A stretch of 64,000 bases of DNA from NCBI RefSeq assembly GCF_045862395.1, contig NZ_AP023087.1, forward strand, positions 1,674,001 to 1,738,000, written 5' to 3'. Below are positions 27,479 through 35,628 of the stretch, piece by piece (position 1 is the stretch's first letter; each line of letters starts with the position of its first letter). The notes under the pieces are model-generated. The model saw only the letters and a list, made by a program, of their open reading frames with translations. It was not told the DNA's origin and searched no databases. The DNA is from Marinicellulosiphila megalodicopiae. Its GTDB lineage: Bacteria > Pseudomonadota > Gammaproteobacteria > Pseudomonadales > Natronospirillaceae. The position numbers and the translations under genes were made by a program.

Positions 27479-29074
27479 ATGCGAAAATTATTTTTAAAAC
27501 TCTATTTTAAGATGTTTCTGACTATGTTGTTGTTAGCGGCTATTGGTGTGTTGGCATTTACAATGTTATCACAGCGTCAGCAGCAACACTTTTTACAGAA
27601 ACAAACCCTCATTATGGTTGAACAGATTCAAGGGTATTTTGCTGCCAAATATAAAGATAAGGTGTTGGTTGGGAATGTTTCAGATAGTTTGTCAAATGAA
27701 TTACTCGTTTTACAGCATTCATTTGGAATGCATATATCACCGAGTAAAAAACAAACTGGCATAAATTCTTCTTTTTTAATGATCGTAAAACCTAACAATG
27801 TAATCGATGTTTGGTTTGATGTACTTTTAAATAATCAAAAACAAGCGGTAAAGTGGCGATACAGTTACACCCAACATCAGTGGATAACTCAATTAAGTGA
27901 ATTAATTTCAGCACAATTTCAATTGGAGACCTTTGACTCTCAAAATCAATTGTTCAATTGGGTCGCGCAATATCCTTCTAATGATCAATTAATGATTTCT
28001 TTAAAGCCTTTTGATTCTAATCAATTAACCGAACATCAAATAAATCAAATGTTAATGCAATTGCCTGTTTTTGAAATGGGTGATGCTAATAATCAAAATA
28101 TTGTTGTGTATAAACGGTTAGATAATCATTGGGTGTTAACAATTGAAATGCCTGTGTATTTAGGTAGACAATCCATTGAAATTTTATTGTATACATTAGC
28201 CATGGTTATGTTTGTTGGGTTGTTTGTGTGTATTTTATTTATTCGACCTATTGAAAGTAAAATTGCTAGACTGTTAAAAAGCTTAGACAAATTTGAATCC
28301 GCCAAAGATGAGCCTTTACTGCCTATGCAATTAGAGGCCATGCACAAACCTGAAGATGAGATTGCTCAAATAAGTAATAAGGTATCGCAAATGATGCAAA
28401 GAATGCATCAACTAGCTAAAGATCAGCAAGAAATGACGCGAGCAGTATCGCATGAGTTTAGGACTCCCATCGTAAAAATGGGATACCATGTTGAATTATT
28501 AGAATGCGATTTGCCAAAAGACGATTTTAGTATTTTGGGTATAAAGCAAAATATGAAAGAGTTGCATAGTTTAGTGGATGAACTCTTGTTATATTCAAGT
28601 TTGGAACAAGGTTTTCAAGTTCGATTCGAAGAATTTGATATTAAACATGCTGTTGAAAATTTAATCGAACAATTGCATACAATCAATCAATGTAAGTTAA
28701 ATTTAATGATGTCTGAACAGTTTATCATTAAAGCCCATGAAGGATATTTAGTGCGTGCATTGCAAAATTTAATCACTAATGCACAGCGTTATGCTCAAAA
28801 TCAAATCAATATTTATGTTGAACAAATTGGCAGTCATGTTCATATTCGAGTAGAAGATGATGGGCCTGGTTTAACAAATGAACAAAAACAAACGGTGTTT
28901 GAGCCATTTACTGTCATTGAAAAAAGCAGAAATAAAAAATTAGCAGGTCATGGTTTGGGATTGGCAATTGTTAAGCGCATTGTTTTGTTTCATGGTGGAA
29001 AAGCATTTGTTGATGAACCTAAACAATTAACCGGTGCAAGTTTTGTTATGGTGTTTCCAAAGCGTGCTATTTGA
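27479..29074 (+). CDS. Sensor histidine kinase, RstB-like
   Basis: Membrane sensor kinase of 531 residues from ATG 27479; a TTG at 27455 would add eight residues. One TM lies near the N-terminus (FLTMLLLAAIGVLAF), then a periplasmic domain of about 190 residues, a second TM (TLAMVMFVGLFVCILFI), a HAMP region and the phospho-acceptor His in AVSHEFRTP (about residue 325). The ATPase shows DDGPGL and GHGLGLAIVKRI. It pairs with the regulator 30 bases downstream. Position after the haem genes suggests, but does not show, an iron or haem signal. Confidence 0.9.
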   Translation: MRKLFLKLYFKMFLTMLLLAAIGVLAFTMLSQRQQQHFLQKQTLIMVEQIQGYFAAKYKDKVLVGNVSDSLSNELLVLQHSFGMHISPSKKQTGINSSFLMIVKPNNVIDVWFDVLLNNQKQAVKWRYSYTQHQWITQLSELISAQFQLETFDSQNQLFNWVAQYPSNDQLMISLKPFDSNQLTEHQINQMLMQLPVFEMGDANNQNIVVYKRLDNHWVLTIEMPVYLGRQSIEILLYTLAMVMFVGLFVCILFIRPIESKIARLLKSLDKFESAKDEPLLPMQLEAMHKPEDEIAQISNKVSQMMQRMHQLAKDQQEMTRAVSHEFRTPIVKMGYHVELLECDLPKDDFSILGIKQNMKELHSLVDELLLYSSLEQGFQVRFEEFDIKHAVENLIEQLHTINQCKLNLMMSEQFIIKAHEGYLVRALQNLITNAQRYAQNQINIYVEQIGSHVHIRVEDDGPGLTNEQKQTVFEPFTVIEKSRNKKLAGHGLGLAIVKRIVLFHGGKAFVDEPKQLTGASFVMVFPKRAI

Positions 29075-29104
29075 ATTAATCCCTGAAAAACACAGGAGAA
29101 TAAA

Positions 29105-29809
29105 ATGAACCCACATATTGTATTAGTTGAAGATGATGAGGATTTAGCAAAACTCACTCAGAATTTTTTAATTCGTCAGGGGTTTGAAGTCAGTATTGTC
29201 ACTGATGGATTATTAGCGATTGAACATATATTGAAAGTAAATCCTGATGTGGTGTTATTGGATATTATGTTACCAGGTTGTGACGGTTTAGAAGTGTGTC
29301 GTAAAATTCGTTCAAGATTTTTTAATCCAATAATAATGCTAACAGCAAGAGATGATCAAATTGATCAAGTATTGGGTTTGGAAATTGGCGCGGATGATTA
29401 TATTTCTAAATCCGTAGAACCTCGTTTGTTAGCAGCACGCATAAAAGCAATTTTACGTCGTGATGAAGTGGTAAAACATGGTAAAAAAGCGTCGGTGTTA
29501 GATTTTGGCAATTTGGTGTTTCACTCAGGCGCGCGTGAAGTTCGTGTGTTTAATAAACCCATAGATTTAACGACACCTGAATACGATTTACTTTGGATGT
29601 TGGCAAAAAATGCAGGGTTTGTTTTATCAAGAGAGAAAATATTTGAATCGTTAAGGGGGATTGAATACGACGGGCAAAACCGATTGGTTGATATTACAAT
29701 TTCTCAAATTCGTGCAAAATTAGATCATCCAAAACGAATTATTACTGTACGAAATAAAGGATATTTATTTTCAGATCAGACAGATTTAGATGAACATTCA
29801 AAGCAGTAA
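29105..29809 (+). CDS. OmpR-family response regulator, RstA-like
   Basis: A 234-residue regulator. The receiver has the acid pair in VEDDED, phospho-acceptor Asp 53 in VLLDIMLPG and the switch Lys in YISKS. A winged-helix DNA-binding domain follows (EYDLLWMLAKNAGFVLSRE, then RLVDITISQIRAKL). It follows AGGAG with the kinase gene upstream, an order opposite to the more common regulator-first layout. Targets are not visible. Confidence 0.92.
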   Translation: MNPHIVLVEDDEDLAKLTQNFLIRQGFEVSIVTDGLLAIEHILKVNPDVVLLDIMLPGCDGLEVCRKIRSRFFNPIIMLTARDDQIDQVLGLEIGADDYISKSVEPRLLAARIKAILRRDEVVKHGKKASVLDFGNLVFHSGAREVRVFNKPIDLTTPEYDLLWMLAKNAGFVLSREKIFESLRGIEYDGQNRLVDITISQIRAKLDHPKRIITVRNKGYLFSDQTDLDEHSKQ

Positions 29810-29823
29810 ACCAAAGAAGATCA

Positions 29824-29857
29824 GGCTCTTTATTACATTATAATGTGATAAAGAGCC
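29824..29857. terminator. Hairpin between convergent regulator and ferredoxin genes
   Basis: GGCTCTTTAT and ATAAAGAGCC pair, with further pairing of ACATTATAATGT inside, giving a long stem between two convergent genes. There is no T run after it, so termination is likely but not certain. Confidence 0.55.
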
Positions 29858-29864
29858 GAATGAA

Positions 29865-30116
29865 TTAGATTTGATCCGTTAATACTAAATATTTAGCCAT
29901 TAACTCATCTTTGGACTCAACATGGTTTTCATCTTTAGGAATGCAATCGACAGGGCAAACTTCAACACACTGTGGTTCGTCATAATGCCCCACGCATTCA
30001 GTGCATAAATTTGGATCGATCTCATATATTTCAATGCCTTCGGTAATTGCTTCATTTGGACATTCTGGTTCGCACACATCGCAATTAATGCATTCGTCGG
30101 TAATTAATAACGCCAT
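29865..30116 (-). CDS. yfhL: YfhL-type 2[4Fe-4S] ferredoxin
   Basis: An 83-residue ferredoxin with two cluster motifs, CINCDVCEPECP and, in the second half, CTEC-x8-C-x3-CP (VEVCPVDCIP), the eight-residue spacer being typical of YfhL/Alvin-type ferredoxins. It is a soluble electron carrier. It lies one base after coaD in the same direction, a common pairing in gammaproteobacteria. Confidence 0.92.
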   Translation of the reverse strand: MALLITDECINCDVCEPECPNEAITEGIEIYEIDPNLCTECVGHYDEPQCVEVCPVDCIPKDENHVESKDELMAKYLVLTDQI

Positions 30117-30117
30117 T

Positions 30118-30603
30118 TTATTTCTCTTGGTATTTAACTTTTAGTGCTGTTTGTACAATAGGATGAACAAACTTGGAAACATCGCCATTTAACATTGCAA
30201 TTTCTCTAACAAACGTAGAAGAAATAAAAGAATGTTGTTCGTTTGGTGTCAGAAATATGCTTTCGATTTGAGGGGCTAATACTCGATTAATATTTGCCAT
30301 TTGAAATTCATATTCAAAATCACTGACCACTCGAAGGCCACGAATAATGCCGCATGCATGGTTATTTTTAGCAAGCTCTACAAGCAATCCAGTAAAACCG
30401 ATCACTTTTACATTTTTAATATGGGATAGGATTTTAACGGATAAATCGACGCGTTCTTCAAGGGTGAATAACGGCTTTTTACTCGTGCTTTGGGCAACAG
30501 CGACGATGACAGTATCAAACATTTTTGCCGCTCGTTCAACAATATCCATGTGGCCAAATGTAATTGGGTCAAACGTTCCAGGGTAAACTACCGTGCGAGT
30601 CAT
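30118..30603 (-). CDS. coaD: Phosphopantetheine adenylyltransferase
   Basis: Catalyses the fourth step of coenzyme A synthesis, 4'-phosphopantetheine to dephospho-CoA. The 161 residues match the family. The nucleotidyl-transferase motif TFDPITFGH lies near residue 10-18, with the loop STSKKPLFTLEERVDL and the C-terminal ISSTFVREIA (the ISSTxVR motif). It is followed by the ferredoxin gene. Confidence 0.96.
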   Translation of the reverse strand: MTRTVVYPGTFDPITFGHMDIVERAAKMFDTVIVAVAQSTSKKPLFTLEERVDLSVKILSHIKNVKVIGFTGLLVELAKNNHACGIIRGLRVVSDFEYEFQMANINRVLAPQIESIFLTPNEQHSFISSTFVREIAMLNGDVSKFVHPIVQTALKVKYQEK

Positions 30604-30804
30604 GTTGTGTTCTTTAAGAAAAAAGCGGATTCTAACTCACTGAACTGCAGTACTCAACTATCTATATAACTCTCTATATAACTCACTATATGGTTGAGCT
30701 GCTGTACTCATATTGCAAATATGCACAATATGATTGGCAAAATTAGGCTTTGCCTTTGCACAAAAGCCTATTAATCTTATTACACGTTTTTAAGGGAAAG
30801 ACCG

Positions 30805-31359
30805 ATGATTAAAAATACAGAAACTTCTTATGGCTTAGTTGCAAAATTGCTCCATTGGCTTAGTGCTTTAGTGATAATTTTTATGTTTGGCCTTGGGTTA
30901 TACATGATGGATTTATCCTATGGTCATCCATATGAAAAAAGCTCATTAAGTTTGCATCAATCCATAGGTATGAGTTTTTTCATTTTGTGGACAGTAAGAC
31001 TTATTTGGAAGTTTTTGAATCTTTCACCAAAACTGGCTCAAGCTGACTCAACAATTAAAAAATTGGAAAACTTCGCTGCTCATGCAGTACATGGGTTGCT
31101 TTATGTAATGATGTTTATAATGCTGTTTTCTGGCTACTTGCTTGCCATTACTGATGGGGCTGGCAGCTCATTTACCTTTTTTGGATTATTTGAAGTGCCT
31201 TCGTTGGGCGAGTTTTTTGAAGAACGCGCTGATATAGCCGGATTGATACACGAAAAAATGGCATGGGCTTTGATTGTATTAGCCGGATTGCATGGCCTTG
31301 CTGCTTTAAAACATCACTTTATTGATAAAGATGATACATTAAGAAAGATGACACGCTAA
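30805..31359 (+). CDS. Cytochrome b561-type membrane protein
   Basis: A 184-residue four-helix membrane protein of the prokaryotic b561 family. Candidate haem-ligand His residues lie in AKLLHWLSA (helix 1), LSLHQSIGM (helix 2), AAHAVHGLLY (helix 3) and LAGLHGLAALKHHF (helix 4). It probably moves electrons between the quinone pool and periplasmic partners. A yceI gene follows 67 bases later, the usual pairing of the two families. Confidence 0.9.
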   Translation: MIKNTETSYGLVAKLLHWLSALVIIFMFGLGLYMMDLSYGHPYEKSSLSLHQSIGMSFFILWTVRLIWKFLNLSPKLAQADSTIKKLENFAAHAVHGLLYVMMFIMLFSGYLLAITDGAGSSFTFFGLFEVPSLGEFFEERADIAGLIHEKMAWALIVLAGLHGLAALKHHFIDKDDTLRKMTR

Positions 31360-31426
31360 AATTTTAACCGCCATTAAGGCAAACCATTAACTGACTATTA
31401 AATTTGATTTAATACTGGAGAGTTTC

Positions 31427-31984
31427 ATGAAAAAATTACCATTGGCTTATGCATTAGTTGCAGCTTTAACTACATCGATTGCAGCAAATGCTGCTGATTA
31501 TAATATTGACCAAACTCATACGACTATTGAGTTTAAAGCCAGTCATTTAGGCTTTAGTTATGTGATTGGTCGATTTGATGATTTTGAAGGCACATTCTCT
31601 TATGATCCTGCAAAACCTGAAGCTTCTAAAGTCATGGCAACAATTGATACCACAAGCATCAACTCAAACCATACCGCTCGTGACAAACATTTAAAAAGCG
31701 ATGATTTTTTAAATGCAGCTAAATTTCCTGAAGCGACGTTTGTTTCAACTAGCTTTAAGGTGACTGATGAAGATAATGCGGTAATGATGGGTAATTTCAC
31801 TTTAAATGGTGTGACTAAGCCTGTATCTATTGATGTAGCGAAAATCGGCGAAGGTAAAGATCCATGGGGCGGATATCGCGCAGGATTTGAAGGTTCTTTT
31901 GAATTTGGAATGGATGAGTTCGATTTTAAAAGTAATTACGGTAAAGTGATGATCGATATTACTGTTGAAGGTATTAAAAAGTAA
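31427..31984 (+). CDS. yceI: YceI family periplasmic lipid-binding protein
   Basis: A 185-residue YceI protein with a signal peptide ending at ANA (about residue 22). The lipocalin-like fold shows in DYNIDQTHTTIEFKASHLG, FDDFEGTFSYDP and FTLNGVTKPVSIDV. Family members bind isoprenoid lipids in the periplasm. It follows the b561 gene and ends before a terminator. Confidence 0.95.
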   Translation: MKKLPLAYALVAALTTSIAANAADYNIDQTHTTIEFKASHLGFSYVIGRFDDFEGTFSYDPAKPEASKVMATIDTTSINSNHTARDKHLKSDDFLNAAKFPEATFVSTSFKVTDEDNAVMMGNFTLNGVTKPVSIDVAKIGEGKDPWGGYRAGFEGSFEFGMDEFDFKSNYGKVMIDITVEGIKK

Positions 31985-32001
31985 GTTAGTTTTTATTTGA
32001 G

Positions 32002-32047
32002 TGGCACGAATCATAGAGAGGAGTTTCTGTGATCGTGCCATTTTTTT
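32002..32047. terminator. Terminator between yceI and yqgE
   Basis: TGGCACGAATCA pairs with TGATCGTGCCA across a loop, followed by seven T on the plus strand. Confidence 0.75.
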
Positions 32048-32063
32048 GTTAATTGTTTATGAA

Positions 32064-32612
32064 TTAACAGTTACCACCAATTTCTGAGAGCATGGATTCA
32101 TCGATTTTTAATTTTTTAAGCGCGTGCTTTCGTAAATCTTCGATTGGGCTATCCCAAATTAATTTACTGTCCGCTTCAACACAAAGCCAAATGTTTTCTG
32201 CTATTTCTTCCTCTAATTGATTTTCTGTCCAACCGGCATAACCTAAACAGCTAATGTATTCAAATGGCCCTAATCCAAAGGCAATCGATTTTAACGTTTC
32301 CATCGAATTGCTTAATGCAATGTCAGGATTAAATAAATTTGCACTGTGATCAACACTGGGTTTGTATAATACAAATGCCTGATCTTGACCAACAGGGCCT
32401 CCGTATCTTAAATTTTGATTGTCATCTAATTGCGTTTCTATATCTGCCTGTTGCATTAGCATTTGCATATTCATATTAATGGGTTTGTTTAAAACAAATC
32501 CAAACGCGCCTTTTTCATCGTGTTCGGCAATGTATATAACAGAGTGTTGAAAATGTGGGTCGTCCATTTTAGGCATGGCAATTAAGAAGTTATGATTTAA
32601 ATATTGAGTCAT
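32064..32612 (-). CDS. yqgE: YqgE/AlgH family protein
   Basis: A 182-residue protein of the UPF0301 family. Characteristic blocks are FLIAMPKMDDPHFQHSVIYI, GAFGFVLNKP, RYGGPVGQD and LGYAGWTENQLEEEI. AlgH affects alginate regulation in Pseudomonas, but the general function is not settled. It overlaps the upstream hydrolase gene by four bases, indicating coupling. Confidence 0.95.
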   Translation of the reverse strand: MTQYLNHNFLIAMPKMDDPHFQHSVIYIAEHDEKGAFGFVLNKPINMNMQMLMQQADIETQLDDNQNLRYGGPVGQDQAFVLYKPSVDHSANLFNPDIALSNSMETLKSIAFGLGPFEYISCLGYAGWTENQLEEEIAENIWLCVEADSKLIWDSPIEDLRKHALKKLKIDESMLSEIGGNC

Positions 32613-33538
32613 AATTGATTTCCTATCCAGTTAAACAAATCGCTCATGGCATCTTGAGCGCTTACGTCGTTAAAAATCTCGTGCCTTGCATTTGGGTAGG
32701 TGAGAGATTCAAATTGATTATTTTGTTTACTAAGTGATGTTTTTAATCGATCAACGCCACCTTTTAAATGTGCGTTACAACAAAATTCCCCTTGTTGTAA
32801 TAATATTGGAAAGTGGAAATGATGGTTTTGTACTTGATTATCTAAGCTGCTTAAACAGGATAATAGCCCACTCCACATGCCATTAGTTGGTATAAAACCA
32901 CATAATGGATCTTGTAAGTATAGGTCAACTTCTTCAGTTTTTGAGGACAGCCAATCAAAAGCGCTTCGATTTGGCTTAAAAGGTTTGTTAAATGCTGAAA
33001 ATGTTAGCTCATCAAAAAATTCACTTTTTGCTGTTTTGCCTTTGATTTTACATAAAGTTTTATTAATCAATGTAGCGGCTAAAATCATGGGTTTAGTATT
33101 ATAACCGCTTCCTGAAAGTATTAACCCATCAATAGATGGGTTATTTCTAATACAGTAATCCAGGGCTATATATGAGCCCATTGAGTGGCCTAATAGGAAT
33201 GTTTTTAAATTAGGTGCGATGCTCTCGCGTAATTCTAAAATAAACTGAATGCGCTCGGACATTTGGGTAAATGGACCGTCTAAATGGCCTAACTGTTCGC
33301 AGTGCTCACCATGACCAATGTGATCCCAAGCTAACACGTTGATATTTTGTTGGTTAAAGTACTGGGCGAATCTTTCATAGCGTTCGCTATGCTCAGCAAG
33401 GCCATGTGCAATTAGCAGCCATGCTTTAGGTTTTGCTACTAACCAGGCTCTATAGTGAATGTCGTCGTTTTCTTGTTCTAACCAGTCAGCTAAATATTGC
33501 ATCGCGTCCTTTCCTGTAAAAAATTGTAATTCTGACAA
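32609..33538 (-). CDS. Alpha/beta hydrolase, lysophospholipase/monoacylglycerol lipase type
   Basis: A 309-residue serine hydrolase. The nucleophile elbow is GHSMG (LLGHSMGSYIALDYC), preceded by the HGLAEHSERY block typical of the lysophospholipase (Hydrolase_4) group; a His near the end lies in NARHEIFND and the acid is probably downstream of ILLQQGE. There is no signal peptide, so a cytoplasmic lipase or esterase is likely. It is coupled to yqgE by four overlapping bases. Substrate unknown. Confidence 0.88.
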   Translation of the reverse strand: MSELQFFTGKDAMQYLADWLEQENDDIHYRAWLVAKPKAWLLIAHGLAEHSERYERFAQYFNQQNINVLAWDHIGHGEHCEQLGHLDGPFTQMSERIQFILELRESIAPNLKTFLLGHSMGSYIALDYCIRNNPSIDGLILSGSGYNTKPMILAATLINKTLCKIKGKTAKSEFFDELTFSAFNKPFKPNRSAFDWLSSKTEEVDLYLQDPLCGFIPTNGMWSGLLSCLSSLDNQVQNHHFHFPILLQQGEFCCNAHLKGGVDRLKTSLSKQNNQFESLTYPNARHEIFNDVSAQDAMSDLFNWIGNQL

Positions 33539-33624
33539 GCTTTACTTCTAAAATACATCAGAATTTTTAAAAATGTGTAAATGGTCTAGTCTTAAAGAGA
33601 ATTATTGAAATTTTGAGGTTGATT

Positions 33625-34434
33625 TTGCACAAATTGAAAGCTGTATTTTTAATTATATTTTTGTTCTTTAATGTGCAATGTGTGCATGCTTTTGATGAAA
33701 ATGGCCATAGAGTGATTGCGCAAATAGCTTTATCATATTTATCTAGTGACGCTAAAAAAAGATTAAGTGTTATTTTTGGTGAAGATTATCAGCAACTCTT
33801 TTTAGAAGCTCCGGATTATATTGCAATTAAAGAGCAAAATTTAGACAGTAAATGGATGAAAAATCTGCATTATGTCTTTTTTAATGCAGAGGATGAATCC
33901 TTTGATCCTCAAACACATTGTCCACATAATCAGTGTTCTGTTGCTGCGGTTTTAGAATCTAAAGTGGTGTTGCAAAAAGCCAAATATTCCACCACACAAA
34001 AACGGCAGGCTTTACGTTATTTGGTGTATTTTATAGGGGATATTCACATGCCAATGAATAATGGCTTTTTAGTGGATCGAAGCGGAAATAAAATTCAACT
34101 GCAAAAAAATGATTTGTCATATGTCAGTTTAAACTGGGCTTGGAATAAAGGCTTGATGATCGAAAAGGATCAAAAATGGTTTGCATTAAGTGGTCAATAC
34201 AGAAAAAGTATCGACAGGGAGCAAATCCAATTATGGAGTGAACAGGTAGAACCAGCTCAATGGGCAATTGAGTCACATCTATTAGCAAAAGATTTTGGTT
34301 ATAGATTAGCCCAAAATAAACGTTATGATTCTGTGTTTATAAAGGAAGCTATGCCTGTCTTTGATTTGCAGTTAAAAAAAGCAGCAATCCGCTTGGCAAC
34401 TATGCTCAATCAGCTTTATTCTGCAATTGATTAA
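33625..34434 (+). CDS. S1/P1 nuclease-like secreted protein with lost zinc ligands
   Basis: Start is probably TTG 33625, six bases after TGAGG, giving 269 residues with a signal peptide ending VHA before FDENGH. S1/P1 nucleases hold three zinc ions. Here the N-terminal ligands look kept (His in DENGHRVIAQ, Asp in APDYIA, His in NLHYVFF), but the first residue is Phe rather than Trp. In the second half the usual H-x3-D-x-H-Q-P-L-H reads YFIGDIHMPMN, and N-L-H-x-V-W-D reads SLNWAWN. At least four ligands are therefore replaced. The protein may be inactive as a nuclease or have a new role. Confidence 0.75.
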   Translation: MHKLKAVFLIIFLFFNVQCVHAFDENGHRVIAQIALSYLSSDAKKRLSVIFGEDYQQLFLEAPDYIAIKEQNLDSKWMKNLHYVFFNAEDESFDPQTHCPHNQCSVAAVLESKVVLQKAKYSTTQKRQALRYLVYFIGDIHMPMNNGFLVDRSGNKIQLQKNDLSYVSLNWAWNKGLMIEKDQKWFALSGQYRKSIDREQIQLWSEQVEPAQWAIESHLLAKDFGYRLAQNKRYDSVFIKEAMPVFDLQLKKAAIRLATMLNQLYSAID

Positions 34435-34442
34435 ATGTGGCG

Positions 34443-34470
34443 TTGAATAATATTAGAACTGGGCTATAAT
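34443..34470 (+). promoter_or_regulatory. Sigma-70 promoter with long leader for the cold-shock gene
   Basis: TTGAAT and TATAAT separated by 16 bases lie about 125 bases ahead of the csp ATG. A leader of roughly 120 bases is typical of cspA-type mRNAs, where it controls cold induction. Confidence 0.55.
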
Positions 34471-34595
34471 AAAAATGCTTGAAATTAAGAATAATTTTTG
34501 TGCTCATTGTTATTCACGTTTACGTAAATGTCTCTGCTCATAAATAGTGATTTCTTGTTCTTGCACGTTTAAATTTTTATTTACAGGAAAGAGTT

Positions 34596-34802
34596 ATGTC
34601 TAGCAATGTCGGAACCGTAAAATGGTTCAATGAAGCAAAAGGCTTCGGTTTTATCGAACAAGAAAATGGCCCAGATGTGTTCGCACATTTTCGTGCAATT
34701 AACGGTTCAGGTTTTAAAACGTTACAAGAAGGCCAAAAGGTTACTTTTGAAGTAACTCAAGGCGAAAAAGGCCCACAAGCTGAAAACATCGAAGTAGTTT
34801 AA
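34596..34802 (+). CDS. Cold-shock-domain protein
   Basis: A 68-residue CspA-family RNA/DNA-binding protein. RNP1 is KGFGFI and RNP2 is DVFAHF, with GTVKWFNEAKGFGFIEQ at the N-terminus. RNP2 usually reads VFVHF; Ala replaces Val here. GGAAAGAG precedes the ATG. The gene ends with a four-base convergent overlap with the pseudouridine synthase gene. Confidence 0.95.
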   Translation: MSSNVGTVKWFNEAKGFGFIEQENGPDVFAHFRAINGSGFKTLQEGQKVTFEVTQGEKGPQAENIEVV

Positions 34803-35470
34803 TCTTTTTTTGATGTCTTGAATTTTGAAGGTCTCTTCTTCTGGAATGGGCCTTTTTTTGTGGCTGAGTGTTTTGTATTTCTTGGATGATTCATGTTTTT
34901 AATTGCACTTTTGATTATTGCAGGCGCAGGGTCATCAACCATTAATACCTTTAATTCTCCAGGAGCCAAATCTTGTACTTGCCAGTCACCAATGGCACTT
35001 CTTACTAAACGCAAACATGGAAAACCAACATTTGCGCACATTCTTCTTACTTGTCTGTTTCTGCCTTCTTTAATTTTTAGCTCAATCCAACTTGTGGGGA
35101 TATTCTTGCGTTCTCTAATTTCTCTGTGCCATAACCAAGTAGGTGGCTCGATGATTGTGCACTTTGCAGGAAGTGTGAATCCGTCCTTGAGTTCTACGCC
35201 ATCTTGCAAGGATTGTATGGCTTGATCAGTGATTTCACCTTCAACTTGCGCTAAATAGGTTTTTGCGGATTTGAATTTTGGGTTGGCGATTTGTTGATTA
35301 AGTGCGCCGTTGTCAGTGAGCAGTAATAAGCCTTCACTGTCGTAATCTAATCTACCTGCTGGATACACTTTTTTGATTTTTATAAATTCAGCTAAAGTTT
35401 GTTTGCCATCAATAGGGCTAAATTGAGACATCACTTTAAACGGTTTATTGAAGAGAATTAATTGTGCCAT
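34799..35470 (-). CDS. rluE: 23S rRNA pseudouridine synthase, RluE-like
   Basis: A 223-residue RsuA-family pseudouridine synthase without an N-terminal S4 domain, as in RluE. The catalytic Asp lies in AGRLDYDSEGLLLLT, with LVRSAIGDWQ and EGRNRQVRRM downstream. A basic tail (HPRNTKHSATKKGPFQKK) extends past the catalytic fold and may aid rRNA binding. Assignment to RluE (position 2457 in E. coli) rests on size and layout. Confidence 0.88.
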   Translation of the reverse strand: MAQLILFNKPFKVMSQFSPIDGKQTLAEFIKIKKVYPAGRLDYDSEGLLLLTDNGALNQQIANPKFKSAKTYLAQVEGEITDQAIQSLQDGVELKDGFTLPAKCTIIEPPTWLWHREIRERKNIPTSWIELKIKEGRNRQVRRMCANVGFPCLRLVRSAIGDWQVQDLAPGELKVLMVDDPAPAIIKSAIKNMNHPRNTKHSATKKGPFQKKRPSKFKTSKKD

Positions 35471-35510
35471 ATTTTGATCTTTTTTTAGACTATGTTAGCT
35501 GGTTCACATC

Positions 35511-35519
35511 TGATATAAT
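35511..35519 (+). promoter_or_regulatory. Extended -10 promoter for icd
   Basis: TGATATAAT is an extended -10 element (TGN followed by TATAAT) about 110 bases upstream of the icd ATG; no good -35 was seen. Confidence 0.4.
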
Positions 35520-35628
35520 ACCGCGCCTAAAACAAGCGGTCTATCAACCTCTTAAATAGACTTAGATTTATAAGCCAAAAGCTTATAAAAACAAGCAAAC
35601 TTCAACCCTTTTTATTCTAGGAACACTC

